A stretch of DNA of 64,000 nt. It comes from Acanthosoma haemorrhoidale (lineage: Eukaryota; Arthropoda; Insecta; Hemiptera; Acanthosomatidae). Below the pieces are notes generated by a model, which saw nothing but the letters and a program-made list of their open reading frames with translations, made no database searches and was not told the DNA's origin. Each line of letters opens with the position of its first letter. Within the stretch, counting starts at the first letter, position 1. The stretch is from contig OV884009.1 in the NCBI GenBank assembly GCA_930367205.1, positions 107,157,189 to 107,221,188 of the forward strand, given 5' to 3'. Of the stretch, positions 10,114-20,530 are shown piece by piece. Both the position numbers and the translations under genes were made by a program.

Positions 10114-13100
10114 ATGGTGGTAAGGCTGCTGCAAATTAATCTGCACCACTGTATTGCAGCATGTGGTGTTCTGCAGCAGTATGTGAGAGGTAAGGATATT
10201 GATATCATTCTAATACAAGAACCTTACCTGTATAAGGGCAGGATGGGGGGGCTGGCGATGCGTGGGTATGAGATTATTTCTGTACCCACGCGTGCCAGAG
10301 CCTGTATCCTGCATAAGAGCAGTCTTAAAATGCTGCCTCTATGGCAATATTGTTCTAGAGATTTAGCAGCAGCTCAAATGGCCCTTAACGAGGGAAATCA
10401 AGGTGGGAGGTTGACGATTGCATCTGTCTACCTCCCATATGAAGAAGAAGTCCCGACCGAGGCACTTAGTAAGCTAACGGAAGGGACTGGCCTAAGGGGC
10501 GAGCTTATAGCATCGCTTGACGCGAACGCTCACCATCAGCTCTGGGGGAGCAAGAACAACAACCAGAGAGGTGAGTGTTTAGTAGAGTACATAACTAGTA
10601 ATGACCTAGACATTCTAAACAGAGGCAATATTGCCACTTTTAACAATAGAATCAGATCTGAGGTCATTGACATAACCCTTAGCACACACACTATAAGCCT
10701 AAGGGTTAAAGGCTGGCACGTCTCTGAAGAAGAGTCATGCTCAGATCATAGATACATTAGATTTGATCTAAGTGGTAACATCACGTCCGAAGCTGTGTAT
10801 AGGAATCCCAAACTTACAAACTGGGAAACCTACTATACACAGCTTGAGGAGGAGGTCAAATGCTGTCCTAGAGTGGTGAGTAGCAACTGGCATTTGGAAC
10901 ATTTAAACTCAACATTGACTGAGGCAATAATTAAGTCATACACTGATAATAACACTGTATGTAATGTTAGATCCAACAGGAACTGTCCCTGGTGGAACAA
11001 TAAACTTGGCAAGTTAAGAGCTCTTACACGTAAACTCTTTAACGCGGCCAAAAGATCAGGCAGATGGGACACTTATAAACGTGCACTCACTGATTATAAC
11101 AAAGAAGTCAGAAAGGCTAAAAGAAGGGCGTGGAAGAAATTTTGTAGCGAAATAAACGATACAACTTCCATGTTTAGAGTAAATAGGATCTTATCCAAGC
11201 AGTCTGACAGGGGAGTATTGGGCTCCGTCAGGGTGGGAGGGGGCTATACGGATTCTGAGGAGGGAACCCTCGGTGCCCTGGCGCGCGCGCATTTTCCTGG
11301 CTGCGGACTGATGGATACGATTAATAATGACCCTACCAACTGTGAACACACTGGTTGCAAGGGTAACTGGGCAGAAGCAAATAAAATTGTCAATTCTGCA
11401 AGAGTGGAGTGGGCAATCAATTCTTTTGCTCCCTTCAAATCACCTGGTACTGATGGGATTTTCCCAGCCTTGCTACAAAAAGGCCTACCAGTAATTAGGC
11501 CCCTTATACTTACCTTGTTAAAGGGAAGCTTGGCACTGAGCTATATTCCAGTAAGCTGGAGGATGGCAAAAGTGTGTTACATACCAAAACCTGGGAAAGA
11601 GTCCTATGACGAACCCAAGTCTTACAGACCAATATGTCTGACTTCTTTTTTGATGAAGACCTTGGAAAAGGTCATAGACAGACATATTAGGGATGGAATA
11701 CTGGTAGAACGACCGCTCCATAGCGCTCAATTCGCTTACCAGGCAGGAAAATCATGTGAAATTGCTCTCCACCACCTGGTTTCCAGGATTGAGAGATCCC
11801 TAGTTCACAAAGAAATAATGGTAGGCATCTTTGTTGATATAGAAGGTGCCTTTGATCGCACACCCTATAACACTATGGCATCGGCCTTAGAAAGAAAGGG
11901 GATTAGTTCCTTAGCCTCTAGCTGGATAAACACCATGCTAGAGAATAGGATTTTACAATCACAATTGGGACAAACCAAACTGTGGATGAAGCCAGTAGGA
12001 GGATGTCCACAGGGAGGGGTGTTATCTCCATTACTGTGGTGTTTGGTCGTTGACTCATTGTTAACAAACCTAAACTCTGCAGGGTTCTACGCACAGGGAT
12101 ATGCTGATGACATTGCTGTGCTCATAGGGGGCAAGTTCTCAGAAACCATTTCTGAGTTGCTTTCCGCATCGATGGATCTTTTGAGGGATTGGTGTGAAAA
12201 GAATGGTTTAGGAATCAATCCCCAGAAGATAAATCTTTGTATCTTCACTAACAAAAGAAATGCTATAGTTAGACCACCCTATATAGGGGGGACACAGGTA
12301 AGCATTTGTAGTGAGGTAAAGCATCTAGGGGTTACTCTGGATAGTAAATTGAACTGGTCCAAACACATCAGGAATACTACTATGAAGGCACTTCGATGCC
12401 TCTATGCATGTAAAAGGGCTGTGGGTAGGACCTGGGGACTACAACCCAGAATGTTATTCTGGCTATATACCGCAGCAGTGAGACCAATGGTGCTCTATGC
12501 CTCTATGGTGTGGTGGCACAGAGGTAGCATTAGTAAAAATAAAACTTTGCTTGGCAAATTACAGAGGCTCTCATGTCTCATGATTACTGGTGCCATGAGT
12601 ACAACTCCTACTGCTGCAATGGAAGTCTTATTGAACTTGAATCCACTGCACATAGAAGTAGAAGCGCAAGCCTTGAACGTGGCTTACAGACTTGCGAAAT
12701 CAGGAACAAGATCCAAAGTCATGACTCACATGGGGCATGGGAACTTGTTCAGAAGAATTGATGAGGACGAGGTGCTGTCAATGCACTCTGACCTACAAGT
12801 TAAGAAACACACAGACGTCTTATACTGTGCGGTAAACACAAAGACCAAACCACATAAACTGTGTAATGGGATTAATTGCTATACAGACGGCTCACTAACA
12901 GAAAACGGATCAGGGGCCGGCATATGGAGGAAAGATAAACCAGAATCTGGGATTTCTATTCCTTTAGGTAGACACACCTCGGTCTTTCAGGCCGAAGTGA
13001 TGGCGATCAATGTCTGTACCCAAACCTTAATTGGGGAGGGTGTAAGAAACAGACTGATCACAATTTTCACGGATAGCCAGGCTGCAATTGGCGCCCTGAG

Positions 13101-13713
13101 AAGCTATACGACCAGATCTTATTTGGTTGAGGAGTGCAAAAACAACCTAAACACACTCTCGCTAGCCAATAAGGTTAGAATCGACTGGGTGCCAGGACAC
13201 ACAGGCATCACAGGCAATGAGAAGGCAGATGGCCTTGCAAGGGTGGGCTCAGAACAGACACCTCTTGCACCTGAACCCATATGTGGTATCAGCCTCAGCT
13301 ACGCTAAAAGGCGTATAAAATTAGCTTTAGAGGACAGGGCAAGACTCTCTTGGAGAGAAACTAAGAAACAGGAACACTCGAAACTGTTTCTTGATGGACC
13401 CTGTAAGAGAAGAAGCTCAGCACTTCTATCAATGGACAGGTGGACACTCAAAAGTGTGACAGGACTCTATACAGGTCACTGTCGGTTAAATAAACACCTC
13501 TTTAATTTGGGGATAGTTGAATCACCAATCTGCAGATTCTGCAAGAAAGAGGGAGAAACGGCACGTCATATAATATGTGACTGTGATAACCTAGCTAGAA
13601 GGCGATACCTTCACTTTGGTAGTGATCGCATTGTAGACCCCAAACTATGTGAACTGATCGATCCATTCGGTATCCTCAGATTTGCAAGGGCCGTGGGCCT
13701 GTCACATATATAG
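10114..13713 (+). CDS. LOA element ORF2, endonuclease-RT-RNase H polyprotein
   Basis: An intact 1199-residue protein. Residues 1-215 form an APE-type endonuclease (QINLHH at the start, catalytic-loop Asp in SLDANAHHQLWG around residue 136, SDHRYIRF at the end). Reverse transcriptase occupies about 430-750: SPGTDGIFPALL, PKPGKESYDEPKSYRPI, DIEGAFDRT, PQGGVLSPLLW, and the catalytic YADD at residues 663-666. RNase H covers about 920-1060 (YTDGS with Asp near 925, FQAEVMAI, TDSQAAIGAL, WVPGHTGITGNEKAD). A C-terminal CX2C...HX4C knuckle (CRFCKKEGETARHIICDC) follows. It copies the element RNA at a nicked chromosomal target. The start ATG overlaps the TGATCATG junction with ORF1, suggesting termination-reinitiation. 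No frameshift or stop is seen. Confidence 0.93.
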   Translation: MVVRLLQINLHHCIAACGVLQQYVRGKDIDIILIQEPYLYKGRMGGLAMRGYEIISVPTRARACILHKSSLKMLPLWQYCSRDLAAAQMALNEGNQGGRLTIASVYLPYEEEVPTEALSKLTEGTGLRGELIASLDANAHHQLWGSKNNNQRGECLVEYITSNDLDILNRGNIATFNNRIRSEVIDITLSTHTISLRVKGWHVSEEESCSDHRYIRFDLSGNITSEAVYRNPKLTNWETYYTQLEEEVKCCPRVVSSNWHLEHLNSTLTEAIIKSYTDNNTVCNVRSNRNCPWWNNKLGKLRALTRKLFNAAKRSGRWDTYKRALTDYNKEVRKAKRRAWKKFCSEINDTTSMFRVNRILSKQSDRGVLGSVRVGGGYTDSEEGTLGALARAHFPGCGLMDTINNDPTNCEHTGCKGNWAEANKIVNSARVEWAINSFAPFKSPGTDGIFPALLQKGLPVIRPLILTLLKGSLALSYIPVSWRMAKVCYIPKPGKESYDEPKSYRPICLTSFLMKTLEKVIDRHIRDGILVERPLHSAQFAYQAGKSCEIALHHLVSRIERSLVHKEIMVGIFVDIEGAFDRTPYNTMASALERKGISSLASSWINTMLENRILQSQLGQTKLWMKPVGGCPQGGVLSPLLWCLVVDSLLTNLNSAGFYAQGYADDIAVLIGGKFSETISELLSASMDLLRDWCEKNGLGINPQKINLCIFTNKRNAIVRPPYIGGTQVSICSEVKHLGVTLDSKLNWSKHIRNTTMKALRCLYACKRAVGRTWGLQPRMLFWLYTAAVRPMVLYASMVWWHRGSISKNKTLLGKLQRLSCLMITGAMSTTPTAAMEVLLNLNPLHIEVEAQALNVAYRLAKSGTRSKVMTHMGHGNLFRRIDEDEVLSMHSDLQVKKHTDVLYCAVNTKTKPHKLCNGINCYTDGSLTENGSGAGIWRKDKPESGISIPLGRHTSVFQAEVMAINVCTQTLIGEGVRNRLITIFTDSQAAIGALRSYTTRSYLVEECKNNLNTLSLANKVRIDWVPGHTGITGNEKADGLARVGSEQTPLAPEPICGISLSYAKRRIKLALEDRARLSWRETKKQEHSKLFLDGPCKRRSSALLSMDRWTLKSVTGLYTGHCRLNKHLFNLGIVESPICRFCKKEGETARHIICDCDNLARRRYLHFGSDRIVDPKLCELIDPFGILRFARAVGLSHI

Positions 13714-13797
13714 GACAGGGACATGGACGGCGCACAATAGGTCTCACTGAGGCCGCGGTGCACAAATGCCGGAACAAAATAATAATAATAATAATAA
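13714..13797 (+). other. 3' UTR and TAA-repeat tail of the LOA element
   Basis: An 84-bp 3' UTR runs from the ORF2 stop into a run of AAT/TAA triplets from about 13776. Simple trinucleotide tails rather than poly(A) are characteristic of I- and LOA-type LINEs. No AATAAA signal is needed or obvious beyond the repeat itself. Confidence 0.8.
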
Positions 13798-13811
13798 TAA
13801 CATCCTAATTT
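13798..13811. repeat. Right target-site duplication of the LOA element
   Basis: Second copy of TAACATCCTAATTT. Its last three T residues are the first T residues of the poly(T) tract of the neighbouring short element, so that element was already in place when the LOA element inserted. Confidence 0.88.
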
Positions 13812-14018
13812 TTTTTTTTTTTTTTTTTTATTTCAAAACCTCAAATACAATGTACAAAAGAAAAATAACAAAATAAAAATCGACTTACAAATTTCTCCTC
13901 TTCCTGCATTTAAATGCATTTGGAGGAGTGCATAATACAATAAATGTTTTGATGTTAATAGTACTCAGTCTTATATTCACACTAGGTGATGAGGCTCACC
14001 TTCTTTTTGTCACCGACG
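13809..14018 (-). mobile_element. Short poly(A) retroelement (SINE-like) with its own target duplication
   Basis: Read on the minus strand, a ~190-bp body starts at 14018 (GTCGGTGACAAAAAG), carries the hairpin AGGTGAgcctcaTCACCT also found in other repeats here, and ends in a 21-base A tract (plus-strand T run 13809-13829) right after GAAATAAA. The 11-12 bp (G)TAACATCCTAA is at its right edge (14019-14029), and the matching left copy is now at 8423-8434 because the LOA element split it off. Poly(A) plus target duplication show LINE-mediated retroposition. I saw no clear tRNA-type promoter boxes, so it could be a SINE or a retroposed non-coding transcript. Confidence 0.75.
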
Positions 14019-14029
14019 TAACATCCTAA
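14019..14029. repeat. Right target duplication of the SINE-like element
   Basis: TAACATCCTAA, matching 8424-8434 and 13798-13808. The flanking base G is also shared with 8423, making it 12 bp. Confidence 0.75.
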
Positions 14030-17000
14030 GGACTGTGTCTCATAACTTATAATAATCAGCCCTATTATAATTATCGTATCTTATCCTATTAGTTACTTAT
14101 CTTATCTTGCCTCTATTCTAAATAATTGGCTCCCACGACATTTTCCATCTGTGCCCTTATCTCCACTGTTACCGCCATCCTGCTACCCCTACTACAGCTT
14201 TTTCTACACAGATAAATACCCCTTAGGCATAAGAAAGATTGTTAGTTCCGCAGGGCCCTCAGTCGCCTTTGTGCTGTCAGCTTGTAACCATATATAACTG
14301 TACATTTGTGTTTAATACCAAATAAAGTTCTTTTTAAGAGTTATTGAGCAACATAAATATAATTGTCGAATGGTACAAGACCTGCTCTTGACAGAGTGTA
14401 GTGCCATTGTCAATCATAAATTGCCAGTAACCAACAAATATTTATGTTCTCACTTAGGAATGTTCAATTTCTAACGCTGGCAACTTTATCATGTTGCATG
14501 TAAGTTACTAATTTCCTAAAGGCTCCAAAGAAATATTATAAAACCAACACTCACTGCACACCTGAAACTATTGTTGATTTTGAACAGAGCAAACAAACTT
14601 TAAATAATGCAGCCCTATTAACCAATCCGGATCCTGAGTGTGAACTAGTATTTTTTGTAAATGCATTCGATTTAGCAGCTCTGCAACAGTTGGATAAAAA
14701 TCTTGGAAACCTACTGGATTTTTCTTGAAAAGTTTTCTGAAACGCAGCGCAAATACTCTTTATATGATAGACAATTGGCAGCTATCTACTTTTTCATTAT
14801 GTATTTCAAATATCTGTTGAAACTTGCATTACAATTAGTTTGTTTTCTTATTAGTACGATTACAATCGTATAATTTTGATGCCGTGAATAGAATAGTGAA
14901 CAAGATGTCATGTTTTTAGTTAACGATGAGGTGGTTGCTAATATTTGTTGAACTGCCTGTGGCAGATGATGGGGCTGAGAACTTGTTCCTCGTCGACAAA
15001 CAATCGCTTAAAGGTATTGGACAGTTTATGATCTGACAGAAGAGCAAACAGGGGCGCGTAAACACACATCTGTTTGCATTGCAACTCACCTGCCACATCT
15101 TACACTAATACCACTCACATGACCTCATTTAGCTTTCGCAATTGAACATATCTTAGAAAGCCCAACTCTCGACTCACAAACATTATTTCTATTTGAATAT
15201 GACCTTTTTAATAGAGTTGTAGAAAAGACACTAGAAGAGACACATGTTAAGTTCTTCTGAAAGTATTTTTATAATGAAAATTGTAATACAGAAGAAAACC
15301 ACAACCAAGAAGATATATCAATCATACGAATTAAATCACAGGTATGTTGTTAAATATAAAAAAACACTATAGTTTGTGTTACTCTTTGTGCTTTTATCTA
15401 TATCCTGAAAAAAGTTAAATACGGCTTTATTTATTTATGTGCTCCTTGGGCTAGTCCATACAAGAACCTACCTGACTACTTACAGAACAGAGAAGCCTCG
15501 GGAAGTGCCAAGCCCTTCACTATCTCTACAAGATAGTAAATGCACCCTTCTTTGTCTAAACATCCCTCTTATCCAAGAACTGGCCACCTCCCATTACCTA
15601 ATTTTCCGTTCCCACCTCCCTGGTCACCCCTATATTATTAGGGGAAGGGTTATTGGGTTAATGAATGGTCTGTTCTCACAGCTCATCCTAGGCAATGCAG
15701 AGCAAATGCTCACATATCGACTTACATCGACTTTGATAGTGAGCTCGTAAAATACAAATGAAGTAGACTAATGAGCACTGCTTATAATAGTATTTTTTAA
15801 TTTCAATGTAATAAATAATTAAAATAGTAATAAATTTATATAGAAAAGGTTGTTATTGACTGTTTGGGTGTGTTTTACTTTCCAAGTGACTATTTCTCTG
15901 TTATGGGATTGTTATTACTTTGAGGCACTAACAGACTGTCTATTAATTTAACTGATTAATTCATCGATTTTGTAATATTTTGATGTTGAATAGTTTTTCC
16001 TTTAGCAGCTACCGTTATTTACTGAACGGAAACAGGCGAGGTGTCAACCCAGGAAGCCTGTAGCCATATTTAGCTGTATCTCTTAACAAATACAAAAATC
16101 TGTGGCACACAATGGTCCATTTTTTTTTGTTTTCCCAATAGCATGAAGGTGTTGAATAACAGAGTATCGTTGTCGTTTAAGTGTTTTGAAAGTTCTCTAC
16201 TTGTCTGATGTGGATTGGCCTAACGCCTTTAATTCATCATCATCGAGCTTTGTTTCTGTCCTTCCTCTCAAATCATTCTAGATACTTGAATTGTAGGATT
16301 GAAACTTATAGAACCACCGACATACTCGTAGTTCTTTCACACTGTGCCATCACCGATATAACCATATTGATGTTTCAAAAGGCTTCGGAAGTATTATGTG
16401 CAAGTTAAGTTATAGTAAAAACAAATGAACAATTCTCAATAAACTGAAATATATAGCATGCAAATGAAAGAGAATTGTCTATAGATTAATTTAATAACCG
16501 TTGTGTTAGGGTTTGTATAAATAAGAGATAGAATCTTACTTTAATGACTTCATCAAAATATATAAATCTGACATTTCAATCCTTATTTAAACAGTATTTA
16601 ATCACATTGATTACACTTCAAGTCACTCACTTATTTCCTCATTGAGTAACTGAGTTACGTTTTAGTAGTAAGTAATGGCTTGTAGAGTTTAGAGTATGTT
16701 TGTGTATATTATCTTGTATCTGGCGTAGTGAGTTATTCGCAAATAATTTTTATTGGATCTATGCTGTGTCAATGCTTGAAGTTCAAGTAGAGTATCTACC
16801 ACAATATGTTTTAATAGCAAAGAATCCAAACATTAAATCATTATATTATATTATAATATTGATTATAACTTATTTAAATATTCGTAAATGGACTATAAAC
16901 TGATATTATTATTATAAATAAAGCGTACAAGCATTTATATTTCAGTAATACAAAAATAAATATTCTTTTAACTGTCAACGTTTTTAGCACCTGCGTATTT

Positions 17001-17945
17001 TGATTTCACAGAAATACGTTGGCTGTTTAATGTGGTGAAATTCGATGTCTAGATTAAGGGAAAGTTGGGGCTCGGTGAAACCACTGTCAAAAGATGCAAA
17101 GAGGATTTGAAAATGTAATGAGTTTATGAAAGGTCAATTCGATGCCAAGCTCGGAATAATTCAGGCCCACGTTCCTAAGGACCTAAACACCACTCGACTT
17201 TTCACTCATTTAAAATTAAACTATGGTTAAATATTTATTAAATTAACATGTATATTTGTGTATATTATAGACTGGAGTTTCAGTCACATACTTGTTCAAT
17301 TCACCTCGAATTTATATTGGCTACAAAAATATATAATGCTGTAAAATCTTTATTCTTGGACTATGTATAATAATAACAACAACAAAGTACAAATAAATTA
17401 ATCCAACTCTGACTAACAAAAAAGAATATAATAATAAGAATGTAAGAATACATCACATTGCCCCCTAATAAATTAATAAAGGCTTTACCTGAGTTTAGGT
17501 AATATTTACAAGCATTCCAGTAAACAAATACATAACTTATTTGTTTAAATATAAGGCAAGTAAGGTACACAACTAAATTAAAAAAAGAAAGAGTATACAA
17601 AATAAATGTTAATGGTTACCCCTATACAAGGTTGTAGATGTGGGTTTATTAATATATTTGCCTATAGAGAACTGAAGAACAAACATTTAAATGACAAATA
17701 ATGAAAAAAATTCAAAATATCTACAAATATAAAAGAGAATAATATATGTATCTGCCTGGGTGGTAAGAAGGTGTCCAAATATTTCATAACTATAACACCT
17801 CTAATTTATGGATTTTATGGGAGTAACATCTTCGGCATGAACGTTCTCCTATTGCATCTGATTATGGTTCCCATGTGAACCACTAGATTAGTGGTAGACG
17901 CACCTTTACCTCCTATAAATTGTAAGAAATGAGAGAAAAACTGAC
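14030..17945. other. Unassigned DNA downstream of the GPCR exon
   Basis: No exon or element recognised, although the GPCR gene (minus strand) must continue through here. I did not find the expected third-helix/DRY-type exon. The frame at 15439-15750 is long for this DNA but unrecognised. T-rich and A-rich stretches are frequent. Confidence 0.4.
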
Positions 17946-18105
17946 CTGGAGGTAGAGTATCATTTTGCAGAGAGTATTGCCTAAGAACCAGGTCTCGGTC
18001 ACGTCCCAGATGACGGTTGGAGGCAAACAGGCCAGGATCACCATGAAGTCCGCAGCTGCCAAGTTGACGATGAAGAAGTTAGTCACAGTTCTCATGCTGG
18101 GGTTC
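17946..18105 (-). CDS. Neuropeptide GPCR exon: TM2 to start of TM3
   Basis: A 160-nt internal exon on the minus strand. The acceptor is TTGTTGCAG before 18105 and the donor CAG/GTCAGT after 17946. Joined to the upstream exon it continues AG+G to give Arg, then NPSMRTVTNFFIVNLAAADF. It contains TM2 with the conserved LAxAD aspartate, the CLPPT proline kink, the extracellular-loop pattern WDVTETWFLGN and the TM3 cysteine (TLCK). It ends in phase 0 after ILYLQ. This pattern is that of orexin/allatotropin-type rhodopsin-family receptors. The next exon (TM3-DRY) was not seen, so the gene continues toward or beyond position 1. Confidence 0.85.
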
Positions 18106-19037
18106 CTGCAACAAAGCAACTTGTTTTAACCAACAACTAAACCACTCTAAAGTTGCTGAGCAATTTCCACAATAATACTTAACTCAGTTAATTATTCGAT
18201 ATCTAAGCCTTCTTTATTTGTTTTAATGAAATCTTAGCTATGTAAGGGTCATTTATGAGATAAGCAACTAAATTTCTCCTTCGAAGTGTTCACATTATGT
18301 ACCAACATCGACTTTGATGGAATATACCAACAAGAACCAAACATTCAAACAATTAATTAGGCTGAATCAATTGACATATTCAAACCCTTCAAATAAATTT
18401 TGGTCACAACAATGGAAAATGAAGATTTTGTCAAGCTCCCGGACTGTAAAGAGACACTTGATAGTAAATTTAAGCATACATAGCTAATGAACTGAAGATA
18501 ACTGGTACAGATTATGAAAGAGAGCTTACTATCAGACTAAACCAAACTGGGCGAAGGGAGAGCGCGTGAAGTAGGGGAACGACATAGAAAGTAAATTAGC
18601 AGTATTTGGTGATAGCTTGTCGATTCGTTACACGCTAGCACAGTGGACAGTAAGCCACCTACTAAGAACTAACTGACTACTTCTTTGCCAAACAAGGCGG
18701 ACTAACGCTAAGACGATAGAAGTGAAATTGCATACTTAATCCTTGTTCCCACGACGTTGTTCCATGGTCAACATGCGATGATAATGGAATGAGATTTACC
18801 TGACTTTGAAGAGGTTATAGATGCTATCGGCCATTAAGTCCAAGGAGCTCAACCAGTGAAGCTCTTTAGATATGTGGGTGATATGAAGCTCTGCCAAATG
18901 GTATTTCCCGGTAATAAAATACAGGATTTGTTCTTACAAATTATAGAGCAATGTACGTCAAAAACAGTTAAAACATGGTTAATGTAATGAAAATACTGCG
19001 AGATTAGCTAGTTATATGGTAGAGGTTTGAGAAAGAC
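18106..19037 (-). other. GPCR intron (932 bp)
   Basis: Phase-2 intron between the two receptor exons, with GT at 19036-19037 (TACAG/GTCTTT) and AG at 18106-18107. Nothing else was recognised inside it. Confidence 0.8.
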
Positions 19038-19237
19038 CTGTATACTGCGAGGCAGACGAGGGCGTTGCCGACCAAACCGATGAGGAAGACAACAGCATGA
19101 AGTGCGATGAGCAGCCATTCGTAGTGCTTGGGCATGATGTGTGACTGGATGAGACCCCAGTAATCTGCGTCAGAGATGCAATAGTCATTGGTACAGTTGT
19201 CATAGTCCTGCGTGTCGTTCACCTCCATTACCTCCAT
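19038..19237 (-). CDS. Neuropeptide GPCR first coding exon: N-terminus and TM1 (orexin/allatotropin receptor type)
   Basis: A 200-nt exon starting at ATG 19237 (a second in-frame ATG three codons later). The first ~36 residues are an acidic extracellular tail with two N-glycosylation sequons (NDT, NCT) and a Cys pair in DNCTNDYC. Then comes YEWLLIALHAVVFLIGLVGN, the first transmembrane helix with the family Gly-Asn signature, and LVCLAVYR. It splices in phase 2 to 18105, and the joined 120 residues read without interruption. Rhodopsin-family receptors with this TM1-TM2 sequence bind neuropeptides and signal through G proteins at the plasma membrane; the allatotropin receptor is my best guess. 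TTGGCAG directly precedes the ATG, so a 5' UTR intron may end there. Confidence 0.85.
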
Positions 19238-20390
19238 CTGCCAACATTAACACAAACATTCTCATAAGTCCATTTTGTATATATGATGCATCACGCATGT
19301 TTCATATCTTACATTTCACTAGTTGATACATGTATCAATATCTTTGCAATTTTTTTTTTATAACTTGAATTTGTTTTAGTTTTTACAGACTGAAATTTGT
19401 TTGTACTAATTTTAAACCAAATTTTTTAAATGAATGGGATCCAACCCGTTAAGGCGTAGTGATTATGAAAGATTAGTTACTTGAAATCAGAGCTTGCCAA
19501 ATGAAAAAGTCCTACAATTCCATTAGTCGATATTGTAAGTAGATAAATATTAGTCTGGGATATTTTTGTGTCGGTCATTTCAGATCTGAACCAAAACTGT
19601 TAGCAACATACAAAGTTATTTGAACCCCTTTATTTCGTTAAAAAGAGTCCAGGGGATCCCGGTATCTTCAACATATTGCCCAACAAATCTGTTATTCATT
19701 TAACCTATGTAGTCAACAAAAACTAGGAAAACGCAAATATAATAGTTATACCTAAACCCAATAAAGACCAATCAAATCCATCAAATTTGCGGCCAATCAG
19801 CATAATAAATAGTATTTGTAATTATATGAAAGCATAATTTTAATTAATACTAGACAAATTCAACTACTAATTTATTAACTAGTAATTCCAGTATTAAAAA
19901 ACACACAGCTATGAATGAAACAAGACAGTCTGGAGAATAATATTGCCTGGGATGAAATGAATTTAAAATGATTTTCTATGGGTTTTCTAGGCCCGCAATA
20001 AAAAAAAGGAGATGGAACTTATCTGAGACTGGTTCTATATTTTCAGTCTCGTCTTGTCGTTAGGCTTTAACTAGCTCATTAGAGACTTGCTCCCTCACAT
20101 AGTTAATGTTAGCTACCCCCGATATAAATCGGTGCCTCAGAACCGAGTACATTACCGACCATTGCATTTCCTCATCGTCATTCAAGCCTATTTTCCCTTT
20201 ATCATTATTGAATTATAGGATCAAGTCAAAGGATCTTACTATTTACCCGAGCACTGCAAAAAGTTTGACCTCCTTCATTATCATTAACGGTTTTCTTTGT
20301 GCACAATCACCCGCGCTGAAATCTTGCAGCAATCAAAAAAAAATTATTACACCACTCCTCAACCTTTCCCTTCAATACAAACCCCTCAAA
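19238..20390. other. Unassigned DNA upstream of the GPCR start
   Basis: This should hold the 5' UTR or upstream introns of the receptor gene. The T-rich tract before 19238 ending GTTGGCAG resembles a splice acceptor. No promoter element or other exon was identified. Confidence 0.4.
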
Positions 20391-20530
20391 TAATTACCGA
20401 CAAGATACATAGCCTCTTTGTAAACGGACAGTCTATGCAACTTCATCTAAATGGGTTCCAGGCAGAAAATAAAATGAATTTTACACATAATACAAAATCG
20501 AAGTTATTTTATTTACGGATAATTAAGGGT
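20391..20530 (+). repeat. Dispersed repeat family B, copy 1
   Basis: The segment TACATAGCCTCTTTGTAAAC...ACAGTCTATG and the later AAATCGAAGTTATTTTATTTAC match, with divergence, 24975-25170 (TACATAGCCTATATGTTCAC; AAACCGAAGTAATTTTACT). The whole looks like an old interspersed, SINE-like repeat. Its edges are not defined. Confidence 0.4.

Larger units (their letters stand above)
8438..13797 (+). mobile_element. Full-length LOA-clade non-LTR retrotransposon
   Basis: A 5.36-kb LINE bounded by an 11-14 bp target duplication. It starts with a G-run (GGGGGGTAAATGGG), has a 5' UTR of about 420 bp, ORF1 at 8858-10111, ORF2 at 10114-13713, and a short 3' UTR ending in (AAT/TAA) repeats, as in LOA and I-type elements that lack poly(A). 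Both ORFs are open from end to end with key residues present, so the copy looks full length and possibly active. The clade call rests on the DUF4780-like ORF1, the PQGGVLSPLLW RT motif, the C-terminal RNase H and the TAA tail. R1 is the main alternative, but R1 elements normally lack RNase H. The element sits inside an older short retroelement (see 13809-14018). Confidence 0.9.

Noticed and set aside
15439..15750. 103-residue ORF
   Set aside because: It starts at a non-ATG codon; I considered a LINE or integrase remnant but found no catalytic motif.
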